A DNA stretch of 64,000 nucleotides from Escallonia rubra (Eukaryota > Streptophyta > Magnoliopsida > Escalloniales > Escalloniaceae), in contig JAVXUO010001893.1 in NCBI GenBank assembly GCA_033065855.1, positions 1 through 64,000 on the forward strand, written 5' to 3'. The notes below the pieces were generated by a model. That model searched no databases. It was not told where the DNA came from and was given only the letters and a program-made list of their open reading frames with translations. Within the stretch, counting starts at the first letter, position 1; the number at the start of each line of letters is the position of its first letter. Shown here in pieces: positions 1-9,880 of the stretch. The translations under genes and the position numbers were made by a program.

Positions 1-651
1 GCTTTATGATGTTGTTCCATTCTTAGTGAGCTTTGACAACAAAAGTACTTTTGTTGTAGTTCAATGTTGATTAGTTTCTTTCTTTCAATTTCTAATCGTG
101 TTTCTTTTGTGGGTGGATCTCTAGATTTTAATCAAAGTTGAGGTGCACACATGTAATAAAATGTAAAGGAATGGACTGACTTCTTACATTCGGTTTTGCT
201 AATTTTGTTTCTCCTTTCGTATAAAGCAGTTGGCCATTTTGAAGGTAGTCCCTACTTTCACCTATAGGTGATTAATACTACAGTTTTATTAGATATTATG
301 CGAGCAAAACCTCTATTCCTAACAAAATCTGTATACACTCCTGCAGATTTCTTCTTTATGGATTGCTTGTTGATTAAGCGTTACCTTTATACTCGAGTCA
401 TCATCTTTGGTCTGATCACTTTGAGGCAAATAAGTTGAAGTCTCTCGGCGGGCTTGGCATAGTTGCAGTGGGCATTTAGTATCTTCTGTGAAGCCAATAG
501 TAAGTAATAAAGATCCAAAGGTCTTGAGTTACTAGTGTCCATGTTGGCTATTTACCATTGATTGCCAGTTCTTCTGTAGAGCTAAAAATTAGGTAATGTC
601 GAATTCATTTTGCTCCTTTCTGTTTGTTTTACTTGGTGTGGCTGTCTGCAG

Positions 652-696
652 ATTGAAGAAAGGGCATGGGGGCTATCAACGGTGAAGGGCTTGTAA
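652..696 (+). CDS. possible last coding exon of an unidentified gene
   Basis: A pyrimidine-rich tract ending in CTGCAG is followed by 14 open codons and TAA (IEERAWGLSTVKGL). About 300 bases of AT-rich, UTR-like sequence follow. The rest of the gene would lie left of the window. I do not recognise the peptide. It could also belong to the CACTA element whose right end lies at 1717. The evidence is only a splice-acceptor-like motif and a short open frame. Confidence 0.2.
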   Translation: MEERAWGLSTVKGL

Positions 697-1364
697 GAAT
701 GCACCAAAACTATTCATGTGCCAGTGTTAGAATTCATGTGGTTTTGTGACTTCACACTGCTCCCAGTTCAGTAACCATCTCTTTTTTGCAACTGTGGATG
801 GCATGTGATATCTTTGCCCCCCTTAGCAATACAGATTATATAATGCCATTAAGGTTCGATTGCCTTGTATTAGGAAATGTTAGGACAAACCCATTCCCAA
901 GAGGTTTCTGGGCTGATTCAATGTGTTAGTCACAAGGCCTTAATGTAATTCTTCACTTGAGACATTTGGATAATATGAAGACTTTGAATGTTATCCTTCA
1001 ATCAACTTGGTTTTTTAGTTTTCATGGTGCAATGTGTATGAACTAAATTGGGCTACATTGACGTTTTGATGTGGTACATATTGGAATTGGTTTTTTACTA
1101 TATGACAGTTTAGGATTTGTGTTGGACTTGGTATTTTATGTGTTTGTGGACTTGTGGAGTTTGTGTTAATGGTTTTGTGGAGTTTGTGTTGATGGAAATT
1201 GTGGAGATTGATATGGTAATGGATATTGTGTTAATGAATTTTGTGGAGATTGATGTAGTAATGAATTTTGTGTGCTTGATGAGTTGATGGATTTGTTGTA
1301 TATAAGTTTGAGAAAAAAATGGGATTTGAAAAAAGAGGCGGAACTATACTTCTTTTGTTTTATA

Positions 1365-1717
1365 ATTTTAGCGACGATTATGATTTGTCGCTAAAAGCAT
1401 AAAACATTGATTAAATACCTTTAGTGACGGAATTTTTCCGTCACCATTTATTTTAGTGACGTATTTCATGTGACGGAATTTTCCGTCACCAATGTATTTT
1501 ATACGAAATTTAAAAAAAAATATTCAAAATATAAAATACATTTAGTGACGGAAAATTTCCGTCACTAAATGTTTCCATTCCGTCACTAAAGTTAGTGACG
1601 AGGTTTTACGCGACGGAATCGTGTGACGGAATTTTCCGTCACTAAAACTTTTTGTGACGGAAATTATTTTTTTAGTAACGAAAATTTCCGTCACTAAAAA
1701 CCTGTTTTCTTGTAGTG
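1365..1717. mobile_element. right end of a CACTA (En/Spm) DNA transposon
   Basis: The segment ends in TTTTCTTGTAGTG, the reverse complement of the CACTACAAGAAAA terminus typical of plant CACTA elements. Just inside are many direct and inverted copies of a subterminal motif, TTTAGTGACGGA and TCCGTCACTAAA, as expected for transposase binding sites. No matching left end is seen, so the element probably starts outside the window. The degenerate tandem GTGGAGTTTGTGTT-like repeats at 1130-1290 may be part of it. It abuts a Copia remnant on its right, so it seems to have inserted into that element. Confidence 0.8.
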
Positions 1718-1720
1718 TGT

Positions 1721-2200
1721 AGTGTGGAATGTATGAGATAAAGGCATTAATTCATGTTGTCGCAGATATGTCTTATGGCACCAAAGTCAATCACCCAAGC
1801 TTTTTCATTAGGAACAACATTCATTTCAAAGGTGACCGCAAGAATTAAGTATTCCGCCTCAGCTAGCTAGCCCTCGAAGGGGCAGAGTAGTTTACTCCGT
1901 TCTTGACTAGTAGTACGGGTGCTTGGTTTGGCACAGTAAAAAACATCCTTCATTTGGCTTCGCTTTCTAAGATCAGGACTTGAGATGGTTGGGTTTCAGT
2001 TGAGGTCCATGGCTTTGTTTATGACTATTTCTATTGTCATGGTTGTGCCTCCTAAACAAGATTGACCTAAGAATGTTCCTTGCATGGGCAGCTTGTCCTC
2101 ATATTGTCCTTTTCCTATGTGTGAATACGAACAACTAGAGGTCTCTATGATCATGTCCTTTCTTTTGTGTTTCGTATTGTTTTTGTGATCCATCTAAGAC
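1721..2200 (-). pseudogene. Ty1/Copia gag-protease remnant
   Basis: On the minus strand near 1745-1810 the translation contains AWVIDFGAIRHICDN, matching the Copia aspartic protease signature (WIIDSGA.RHIC) with the catalytic DSG changed to DFG. Upstream, near 1880-1930, is a degraded CCHC zinc-knuckle-like run (YCAKPSTRTTSQER), and before that a lysine-rich gag-like segment. Frames are broken and no LTRs are seen. The remnant stops at the CACTA terminus at 1717, which implies it was cut by that insertion. Confidence 0.6.
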
Positions 2201-3525
2201 CGGATGACTTTTTTAATTCAGGAACCAACAATGGAAGGATCAGGCAACACTCCGTCTTCATTTCTAAGTTTAGTCATGACTAAACGAAGAATCGTGAATT
2301 AGAGAAAAGACACCATTTTCTTCGAACATGTTAAATTGTAAAAAGTCACTTGTCATTCTTCTTGGTTGCGGCATCTTCTATCACATATTTTTTAATCAAG
2401 TGGTGGTTGACGGGCTAGCGATGCAAGTGTGTTCTAGCGATGAAGAAGCTTATGCTAGCGGTGCATAGTAATGAGGTTGACGGCACCAGAGGCAATGAGG
2501 CTAGGTGGTTGCAGACGGGCAGCGGTGGCAGACGGGCGGTGGTGGTGAGGGTACCAACTAGGCTTTTGGTTGGCGACGGTGGTTGCTAGGGTTAGGTTTT
2601 GGTGGGATTAGAGAAGAAATTAGGGCTTTTCTAGAAGAGATAAAAAGGGAGGGTACTTCAGTCGTTCTAATGTATTAATTTTTACTAAATACACTTTTTA
2701 AGAGATTGAATAGCACGCGTCGTTAATTTAGACGATTTTTTCAACAGTTACAACAAAATAAGCATTTCATGTATCATTTTACTAGTTTTATAATTTGAGG
2801 TGGCTTTTTGCGAAACCCGCAAACTACAAGGGTGTTTTTTGCATCACCGGATATGGGATTGGGTAGGACAAAGTCGACTATATCCATGTCCAAAATAAGC
2901 AGAAGTATAGACTAACAACGTTAGAGTTTAGTCATTAAATTTGCTCGAACTGGGTCAAGTCAGGAATGAGCCTGTGGCGGTTAACATAATAGAATACATA
3001 AAATTAAATCTTAAGATAGTTGTACATACTACATAGGGTACTGAAAAAGACTGTGAAACAAAAATTAAAACATGAAAGGACTTAACGTATTGGAAGATGT
3101 GTGTTGAGGCGTGTGTACCAATTGTCTATAAGAGTTATTTCTGCTTCTCAAGGATGGTGATTTGATACTTTGATACTGAAGGTCACTGGCTGAAAACCTT
3201 TCCTATTCAACAACTCTTCCTCACAACGACGAACATTCAAGTAGCTTAGAGATATTGGAGCAACCTTGACTTGCTTGAAATTACAACCGGAACAAAATAG
3301 CAATAAATAATGAAAAATATATCTTTCGATCGAGAGAGAGAGAGAGAGAGCTTGCAAATTTTTGGTGTGAAATATTTAAAAGTGATGGCCTTGGCAAGGA
3401 TAAGAACGTGTAAAACATGTGCTAAATCGACTCAATATCAACTATTTAATTCAGACAAAGGATATATGTTTTGGATTTGCTAGCACAAATGAAACAGATC
3501 TTAAATGTCAATTTGACTGACAATC
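2201..3525. other. intergenic, no gene recognised
   Basis: AT-rich spacer. A GC-richer patch at 2395-2600 has GCGGTGGCAGACGGGC-like repeats but no convincing frame. There is a short (GA)n microsatellite near 3332-3350. I see no promoter or RNA gene that I can support. Confidence 0.5.
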
Positions 3526-3539
3526 AAAAGCCCAAAAAA

Positions 3540-4456
3540 CCTTTAAAAAAAGAAGTCGTCCTTTCTCTCTCTCTCTTGTTCAGCGTCTTCTCCAGACTCC
3601 TTCTTGCCACCCCTCCAACTACCATGGCAGTGAGGTGGGAAGGGGAGGCCCTCGCACTGCAAATCCTCGTCCTCCATCTCCTTTTGATGCCGTCATTTGC
3701 ACCTTTTGTTCCTCTAATTTGGGCAACCCATTTCTGCTTCCATCCGCCGCCACCATCCGATTCACACCACCACCCACAGATCGGTTGCCATTCAACCACA
3801 AATCTACTCATTCTCATTCGCTATCCTCAGATCTGAAAGGTTTTTTCAGATCCGTCGCAGTCACTGGACCTCTGATCCGATTGGTTTCGGTTGAGATCTT
3901 CGATGCGAGTCCGACATGGCGGGATTGTGGTTCGAAGTGGATGGATCTAGCTGAGCGGGATGATATTCTTTCCTTTCGAGCTGCGGATCTTTCAAATCTG
4001 GCCTTGGGATTCCTCTCCATCTCCGTTGGATCCGATGAAAACCGCGACAGTAATATAAACTGTCATCTTATGCGGCCCCTGGAACTGATGGCCCATTGCA
4101 TCTCTTCCACCCTGTTACCATTTGATATGGATTTTCAAAATCCAACAATGGTAATACTTATGTTTATTGCTTTCCTCCAAAGCCATGTTGTTCATGCATG
4201 TGCTTTCTTTGTTGTACTTTTCAGAGCCAAACGTTAATTTGTGCTCCTTTAAGTTGTAAATTATTGTCTTATTAATAAAATTTATGTTTCGACAAAAAAA
4301 AAAACTTTGCTTTTCTCAAAAGTCATGTTGTTCATGCACGTGCTTTCTTTGCTGTACTTTGTTATACTTTTCAGAACCAAATGTTAGGTTGTGCTCTTTT
4401 AAGTTGTAAATTATTGTCTTAGTAATAAAATTTCTGTTTCGACCAAAAAAAAAAAA
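3540..4456 (+). mobile_element. non-autonomous LINE-like retroposon with poly(A) tail and target-site duplication
   Basis: The insert is flanked by a perfect 14-bp direct repeat, AAAAGCCCAAAAAA, at 3526-3539 and 4457-4470. It ends in AATAAAATTTCTGTTTCGACC plus poly(A), a 3' end typical of plant L1-type elements. The last ~150 bp are duplicated in tandem: an internal poly(A) near 4290-4305 separates two similar tails (CATGTTGTTCATGCA...AATAAAATTT...GTTTCGAC). The open frame at 3635-4237 (200 codons) has no recognisable domain and runs into the tail, so it is probably not a gene. The 5' part (CT-rich, then ACCATGGCAGTG) may be a LINE 5' UTR joined to the 3' end. Confidence 0.7.
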
Positions 4457-4974
4457 AAAAGCCCAAAAAATCTAGAAGTCACAAAAGAGAGAGAGATGGC
4501 CTTAATCAGACCCTCACACGCATGGGCGGACCACTTGGATGACCGGCAGGACCAAGGCAATCCCCAAATTTTGGAACTTTTTTTACTCTCTTAAATTATG
4601 GCTTTCATATTTGAAGTGTTTAGTAAAAATGTCACTATATTGTAACATTAATATATTAAAAATGTCATTTTGTGGTGTTTTTAATTTTTTGTACTAATGG
4701 TCGACATAATCTGTTTTTCTCGTTTACTCGCTCCATCTACATTCTTACAAATTTTAAATTCAAAATCTACATATTATAAAGTAACATGAATATATCAAAA
4801 TTAAAATTTTTTTTTTAGTTTGAATTTTTATAATATGCTAACTTATGAAATTAATAATCACATTGGACATACATATATACACTACAAGTTAAGCTTTTTC
4901 ATGCGAGATTAATAATTTGTTGTTGTCTAATCTTACCAAATTAAATAAATCACTATAAATGATAAAATTATATA

Positions 4975-5345
4975 CTCCCTCCATCCCTTATTAAGTCACT
5001 CATTTTATTTTGCACGTATATTAACAATTTAAGTTATATATTATGTCTTTCTCATTTTACCGTTTAGAGAGAAGAAGGAAGAGAGTGGGCCATGGGAGAG
5101 AAAATTGGTTGATAGAGTGTTAAATGTGTAGAGAGAAATAGAATAAAAAAGTGTAAAGTGGTGGGCCATGAGAGAGAAAATGAGTTGGTAGAGAATTAAA
5201 TGTGGTGAGAGAAATAGAATAAAAAAAGTATAGAAAGGGTAAATGTGTAAAAATACCTAAAGAATCTTTCCTAATTTGGAAGTGATCACTTATTGTGGGA
5301 CGGCCCAAAAAAGAAATTTAATCACTTAAAAAGGGACGGACGGAG
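4975..5345. mobile_element. Stowaway MITE (Tc1/mariner type)
   Basis: Terminal inverted repeats CTCCCTCCATCCCTTATTAAG and its partner at 5320-5345 (...AAAAAGGGACGGACGGAG) match the Stowaway terminus. The TA target duplication is at 4973-4974 and 5346-5347. Inside is a ~75-bp tandem duplication (GGGCCATG-GAGAGAAAAT-GGTTG...AGAAATAGAATAAAAAAG). No coding capacity is expected or seen. Confidence 0.9.
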
Positions 5346-5347
5346 TA

Positions 5348-6119
5348 ATTACTAGTCAAATATAGCGAGCTATTTTGCATTTAATGTCTACAAAACTGAC
5401 GTGCATTTTTTTATTCTAAAATTTTTCTCGCCCTTAATTTGATAATCTGGGTCTAGTCGTGTTGACATGACTGCAATTTAGCCTAATATTCATTTCCTGC
5501 ACCCACGTAACATGGGTTGCGCCCGGCTTATTTAATTTGCTGAACAAGTTCTAAATTCGGAGTTCAAATGGTTTGCCCAACTCACAAGAAAATATTCATT
5601 TACTAGTTACCAGGCCAACATGGCAACAATAGTTAATCACTTTTTATAAAATCATAACAATAACGTCTTTGCAGCGAAGAGCTTTAGGCAAAACAAAGAA
5701 TATGGCTATGAAATAGCACAAATCTAGGCACCTATTAAAACATCACGTACCAAGCGCAGATCTTTTCATGGCTGCCTACAGAACTAAACATGCCATCAGG
5801 AACCAATGTCTCATCACGGTTACTTGGTAAATTATGAATATTTGGTACAGAGGAGAGTCACGCTGTCCTCCTCAGATCTCCTGCTAAAACGTCATATTCA
5901 GCTTTATGTTCTCGAATCCTTGTAAAGAGGCTTGTGAAGAGGGTGACACTCCACACTCACAAGTGCACTCGTATTCTTGCTACTACGTACAATTCAAATA
6001 GATATTCAACTTACGAATCATGAACCCATGGCTCACACTTTGGCTGTGGACTGAAACTGTAACCCCGTCATATTCTAATACATATAACAAAAGAAAAAAG
6101 AAAAGGCAACTATATCAAC
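5348..6119. other. intergenic, downstream of TAS3
   Basis: AT-rich sequence with no open frame of note, no repeat termini and no RNA gene that I recognise. It lies 3' of the minus-strand TAS3 transcript. Confidence 0.5.
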
Positions 6120-6379
6120 AAATTTTATTTTTTTTGGTGCAAACTATATCAACAAATGTTGATGCAGTCAGATCAGTAAGATAGGTATTGCCCTCTCATC
6201 CAAAGAAACTTGCCCTCACCAATCCAAAACCAACAAACAAACAAGAAACGTAGTATATTTTCGTGGTAATTACTTTCAGTCCAAACTACAATACATTCAC
6301 TGAGATGATCTCAGGGACGAAGCAAAAAGAAACTTAACAAACAACCACTAAACTGAGTGATGATGGTTGTTCTTCATCC

Positions 6380-6400
6380 AAGCTCAGGAGGAATAGTCAC
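6380..6400 (-). promoter_or_regulatory. 3' miR390 target site of TAS3 (cleaved site)
   Basis: The plus strand reads AAGCTCAGGAGGAATAGTCA, so the transcript is complementary to miR390. Pairing is perfect at miRNA nucleotides 1-12, G:U at 13, paired at 14-17, mismatched at 18-20 and paired at 21. Pairing at the cleavage centre is intact, as expected for the 3' site that sets the phase. miR390 itself is taken from established knowledge. Confidence 0.9.
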
Positions 6401-6494
6401 AGATGTGTAAGATGGGAGGTTTGAACGAGATAGGAATAAGAGAAAAAAGCAGATACATGTGCAACAGAAAAAAGAGAGTGTAAGAAAATTTACA

Positions 6495-6515
6495 AAAGCC
6501 TTGCAAGGTCAAGAA
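6495..6515 (-). ncRNA. tasiARF, phase register D6(+)
   Basis: The transcript reads TTCTTGACCTTGCAAGGC followed by TTT. The first 12 bases equal the canonical tasiARF. Position 13 is C rather than the usual T, and position 17 is G rather than A. It lies exactly five 21-nt cycles upstream of the first cycle (6390-6410) set by miR390 cleavage. The likely targets are ARF2/ARF3/ARF4-type mRNAs, known from the family. Confidence 0.92.
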
Positions 6516-6628
6516 AAAAATTAAAGAAGGTGCAAAAACATAGCACCAAAGAGAGAAAAAGCTCAGAAAAGATAGCACCATTGAAGATTCATAGGCCATG
6601 CGTTTGCTTCATTCTCCATTTACGGTGA

Positions 6629-6649
6629 AAGCTCAAGTGGTGACCTATT
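6629..6649 (-). promoter_or_regulatory. candidate 5' miR390 site of TAS3 (non-cleaved type)
   Basis: The plus strand reads AAGCTCAAGTGGTGACC. Against miR390, nucleotides 1-7 and 9 pair, 8 is G:U, 10 is mismatched, 11-12 pair, and beyond that pairing is poor. A mismatch at position 10 is the hallmark of the non-cleaved 5' site in the two-hit model. It is ~249 nt upstream of the 3' site, a reasonable TAS3 spacing, and not in 21-nt phase with it. The weak 3' pairing makes this less certain than the other elements. Confidence 0.5.
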
Positions 6650-6665
6650 ATGCAGTAACCTTCCA

Positions 6666-6710
6666 TCAGACATAAACAGGTACTGGTTTCCGTGGGCAAG
6701 GGTTGATCAT
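6666..6710 (-). other. short ORF in the TAS3 leader ending just upstream of the 5' miR390-like site
   Basis: A 14-codon frame (MINPCPRKPVPVYV, stop) ends about 16 nt upstream of the candidate 5' miR390 site. Arabidopsis TAS3 has a leader ORF ending near this site, where ribosomes stall. A longer 66-codon frame (6589-6789) starts earlier and reads through the site. Which AUG would be used cannot be told from the sequence. Confidence 0.25.
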
Positions 6711-6829
6711 GAACACGAGGCCAAGGGCTAGAAGAGAGAGAAGAGACAGATGGACAGAAGAAGAACATGAAGTTACTTGGGTTTGCCATGAAGTGATAGA
6801 TGATGGGCGAAAATGGATGCTCGGATGGA

Positions 6830-6839
6830 GTATATATAC
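6830..6839 (-). promoter_or_regulatory. TATA box of TAS3
   Basis: The minus strand reads TGTATATATACTCC. The predicted start lies ~25-35 bases downstream, near 6800-6805. Its position upstream of the miR390 sites and tasiARF supports Pol II transcription on the minus strand. Confidence 0.65.
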
Positions 6840-9505
6840 AGATAAAATAGATCTGATAGTAAATAAGAATCAGAAAGTACAGACATTTCTAATGGTTGCT
6901 AACAGCTAAGTTCCAAGAGAGGGAGAACTTATTAAGAAATTGTTATCCAATTTCCACAAAAGAAATCGTTATTCCCACTACACAAGTTTGCGCTAGATCG
7001 AGTTACCAAGAAATTGAATTAATACTGAGACCACTTTTTCCGGACATTTAAAATTTGTATTGTATTACAGAATACAGAGAGCTCAAATAGTAATTCTTGT
7101 AATTTAATTGGCACACCCCTTCTGCTAAGAACGCTTCCGGATTGCCTTTGTGCAAAAGATAAAACAAGCGTCATTGTTTCTTGTGGATTATATGAGGTAC
7201 ATATGAATGGTATTAGCAAATAAAGAATCGCTAATAAGACTTCAGGCCTTCAGCAATAAAAAAGAATAATCAACTTCTCTCCAGGTCAGGATGTCACTAA
7301 AAGCCTAGTGACATTTTCTTGGAGTGTATGTAATCAGTTTGCTGGAAAAAAAAAAAAAAAAGGACATGAGAGTTATGGAAAATAATTTTGTGCTGCCAAA
7401 AAAGGGGTACTTATAATATGTGAGCAAGGTTTTGTGGGGTAAGGAGATGATGCAATGGACTTCTTTACTTATATCGGTGTACAATATTGCGGACTATAAC
7501 TTTTTTTTTTCCTAGATAACGCTTCATTTCTTTATTAGTTATTTTGGTTTCGAAATTATGAAAAAGATAGTACTCTTTCAAAAGGTGGAAAAAAAACGTA
7601 TTAATTGTTTGTATATCATTTTTGGAATCAAAAAGTTAATAAAATTTCATTACATACCACACTAAATATATGAAAAGTCTTTTATATGTTTGAATACCAC
7701 AGTTCAGATGTTTCTAAGTCAAAATGAGTTGAGTGGATTTGAACAGATTTTTAAATAGTTGATGGATAGTGCTTAATTTGAAATTCTTAATGCAGAACTT
7801 GATAAATGTTAGCCAAAGAACAAAATTTCAAAAAATTGATTTTATAATATTTCAATTGTCCATAAAGCTTTGGTACCCTGCTAGTTTGTGCAATTCCCAA
7901 CAAACAAATGTCTAGCAATTCTTGTAGCACAGTTTTTTTTTTTTTTCCCCTTCTTTTGTTGTCATCTTATGCTCTAAGATCATTCATCATATGGCATTGG
8001 TAAATCTGCACATCACATTACTGATGTCTCTAACATCATATGCAATTGTTCTTGTGGGTAATTTAAAATATATAAAATAGTGATCAAGCCAAGGTGAGTT
8101 TTTGTATTGCTTCAGCAATTATAGATATTCAACTCAATATAAAGGCTAATATTTAGTGTCAAGTTAAAATAACATCCTCTTGGAAGCATTCAGTATTTTA
8201 CAATTTTAGTAAAAATGATACTAATAAACCAAATTGAACCCCATCAATAATTCAATATTGTCCCTGACTGTTCCTCCAGAGCATTAGAGTGTTTTGTTTC
8301 CCTACCTAGCAGATAAGAGAAGAGAGGGTGATGCAGCAATATACATAGAGTTGGCAGTGCTAGTAATGTGACTGAACAAAGCCATCAAAGTATCTAATGA
8401 ACCTCACGTCTGTCAACATCTTTTATCTACTCAGTTACGCTTCGTACGAAGGAATAAGATCCATGGGGACTCGGAGCCATACAAGTTGTCCGTGAGGGAA
8501 AAAGAGGGTTTCAACGCCTCTGATCTACCCAATTGGCTGCACTGAACAGTTATTATGAGAAGAAAGGTCAGGTGAAGTCTTTCGCTCTTGCACAAAGGAT
8601 TCTTGCAGCTACTTTTCCTGTAGCGTAATCATGACATGGATGTGGCCAACACATACATTTACGGCCTACTCGTAACATTTTTATTTACCATTAACTTTCA
8701 AGATTTTCTGATAAAAGATGCGGGTACAAAAAGTCATGTTATTGCAAATCAAAGGTAGTTGTTGTAATTAATTATGTACAAAACATGTTTTTGCCATAAG
8801 CTGCCTCTTATTTACACATTGGTAGTACCGACTAATTACGCAACGTCTCAGCTTAAGCAAGGTTCATTCATTCAAAGAGCCTCCACATGTCAATTTATCA
8901 AGGACTTATGAATCAGCCTAAAGTCAAATCCCAAATTAAGGCTAATTTGTCCTGGAGCAAGTCGATGACCGGTCCTTAAACTGTCAAATCAATAGTAACA
9001 ATGGCTAAGTTACACAGGACATGAAGTTTTAAACGGTTCTTAGTAAAGGAATGCTGCATCTCTCACCCACCCAGGACATGAAGTTTTAACGGTGCAACGT
9101 GTCATCGCGAGAAGAGTTGTAAAAACGTGATAGACTCTGGATGAAAATTTAGACTAAAAAGTAAAACGAGACTCTATTTAGTCTCAAACACATGACAAAG
9201 TCAGAACAAATTAGCTTAACGTGAGCAAAAGAATAAAACATGCATGCTTATATACATGGCAGCTCAAATTTTTTATCGACCTAATGCTAAATAATTGTAA
9301 GCTCAATTACAAACTTCATAAATATTCGTCTCAATTAATCATCTTCAGTGCCAAACACAGACTAACTCATATTTTACTTTATCACGTATTTGTTTACTTA
9401 GATAAACGAGTTTGCCTTAAACCCATCAAAACAACTATTTTGGTCACTCAAATAGCCACGAAAGTTATTTAATATGCGAACTAGTGTCGCACTCTCAGAG
9501 TAATA
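6840..9505. other. intergenic, upstream region of TAS3
   Basis: AT-rich spacer with several homopolymer A/T runs (7345-7360, 7500-7510, 7932-7946). No open frame with a recognisable domain and no repeat termini were found. The part next to 6840 is presumably the TAS3 promoter. Confidence 0.45.
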
Positions 9506-9878
9506 CACCATCGGTCCCACATAAATTAATCGTCTTTTTTTTTTAGGACCGTCCCACAAGAATTGATCACTTTTTAAATTAAGAAAGATTATGTAAGTAT
9601 TTTTACATATTTATTATTTTTGTATTTTTATTTTATTTTATTTCTCTATCCACATTTAACTCTCCACCAATTCATTTTTTTTTTATTGCCCCATCTTCTT
9701 ATATTTTTTTTATCTGTTTCTCTCTCCACATTTAGCACTCTACTAATTCATTTTCTCTCTTCTGATCCATTTTCTTCCCTCCTATTTCTAAAGGGTAAAA
9801 TTAAAAACATACAATATATGATCAATATTCTAAATTCGCATATAAAGAAAGTGATCGAATTATGTGGGACGGAGGGAG
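9506..9878. mobile_element. Stowaway MITE, second copy of the same family
   Basis: The left terminus CACCATCGGTCCCACATAA and the right terminus TTATGTGGGACGGAGGGAG are inverted repeats. The TA duplication is at 9504-9505 and 9879-9880. Length (373 bp versus 371) and internal motifs (CTCTCCACATTTA, CTCTACTAATTCATTTTCTCTC) match the element at 4975-5345 in inverse orientation. Confidence 0.88.
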
Positions 9879-9880
9879 TA

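Larger units (their letters stand above)
6120..6803 (-). ncRNA. TAS3: TAS3 trans-acting siRNA precursor
   Basis: This is a non-coding RNA that is cleaved by AGO7-miR390, copied by RDR6/SGS3 and diced by DCL4 into 21-nt phased siRNAs, including tasiARF, which represses auxin response factor mRNAs. Seen directly: a miR390 complementary site at 6380-6400, a tasiARF at 6495-6515, a weaker upstream miR390-like site at 6629-6649, and a TATA box at 6830-6839. Predicted cleavage opposite miR390 nucleotides 10/11 falls between 6389 and 6390. Counting 21-nt steps upstream gives D6(+) = 6495-6515, exactly the tasiARF. Only one tasiARF is present, so this is a short, single-tasiARF type. Transcript ends are inferred: the start from the TATA box, the end from an AATAAA on the minus strand near 6124-6129. 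Short peptides can be read in it but do not look conserved. Confidence 0.9.

Noticed and set aside
3635-4237. 200-codon frame as a host gene
   Set aside because: It runs into the 3' tail of a retroposon flanked by a target duplication and has no domain.
6589-6789. 66-codon minus-strand frame as a small protein gene
   Set aside because: It lies in the TAS3 transcript, has no recognisable domain, and is better seen as a leader ORF of a non-coding RNA.
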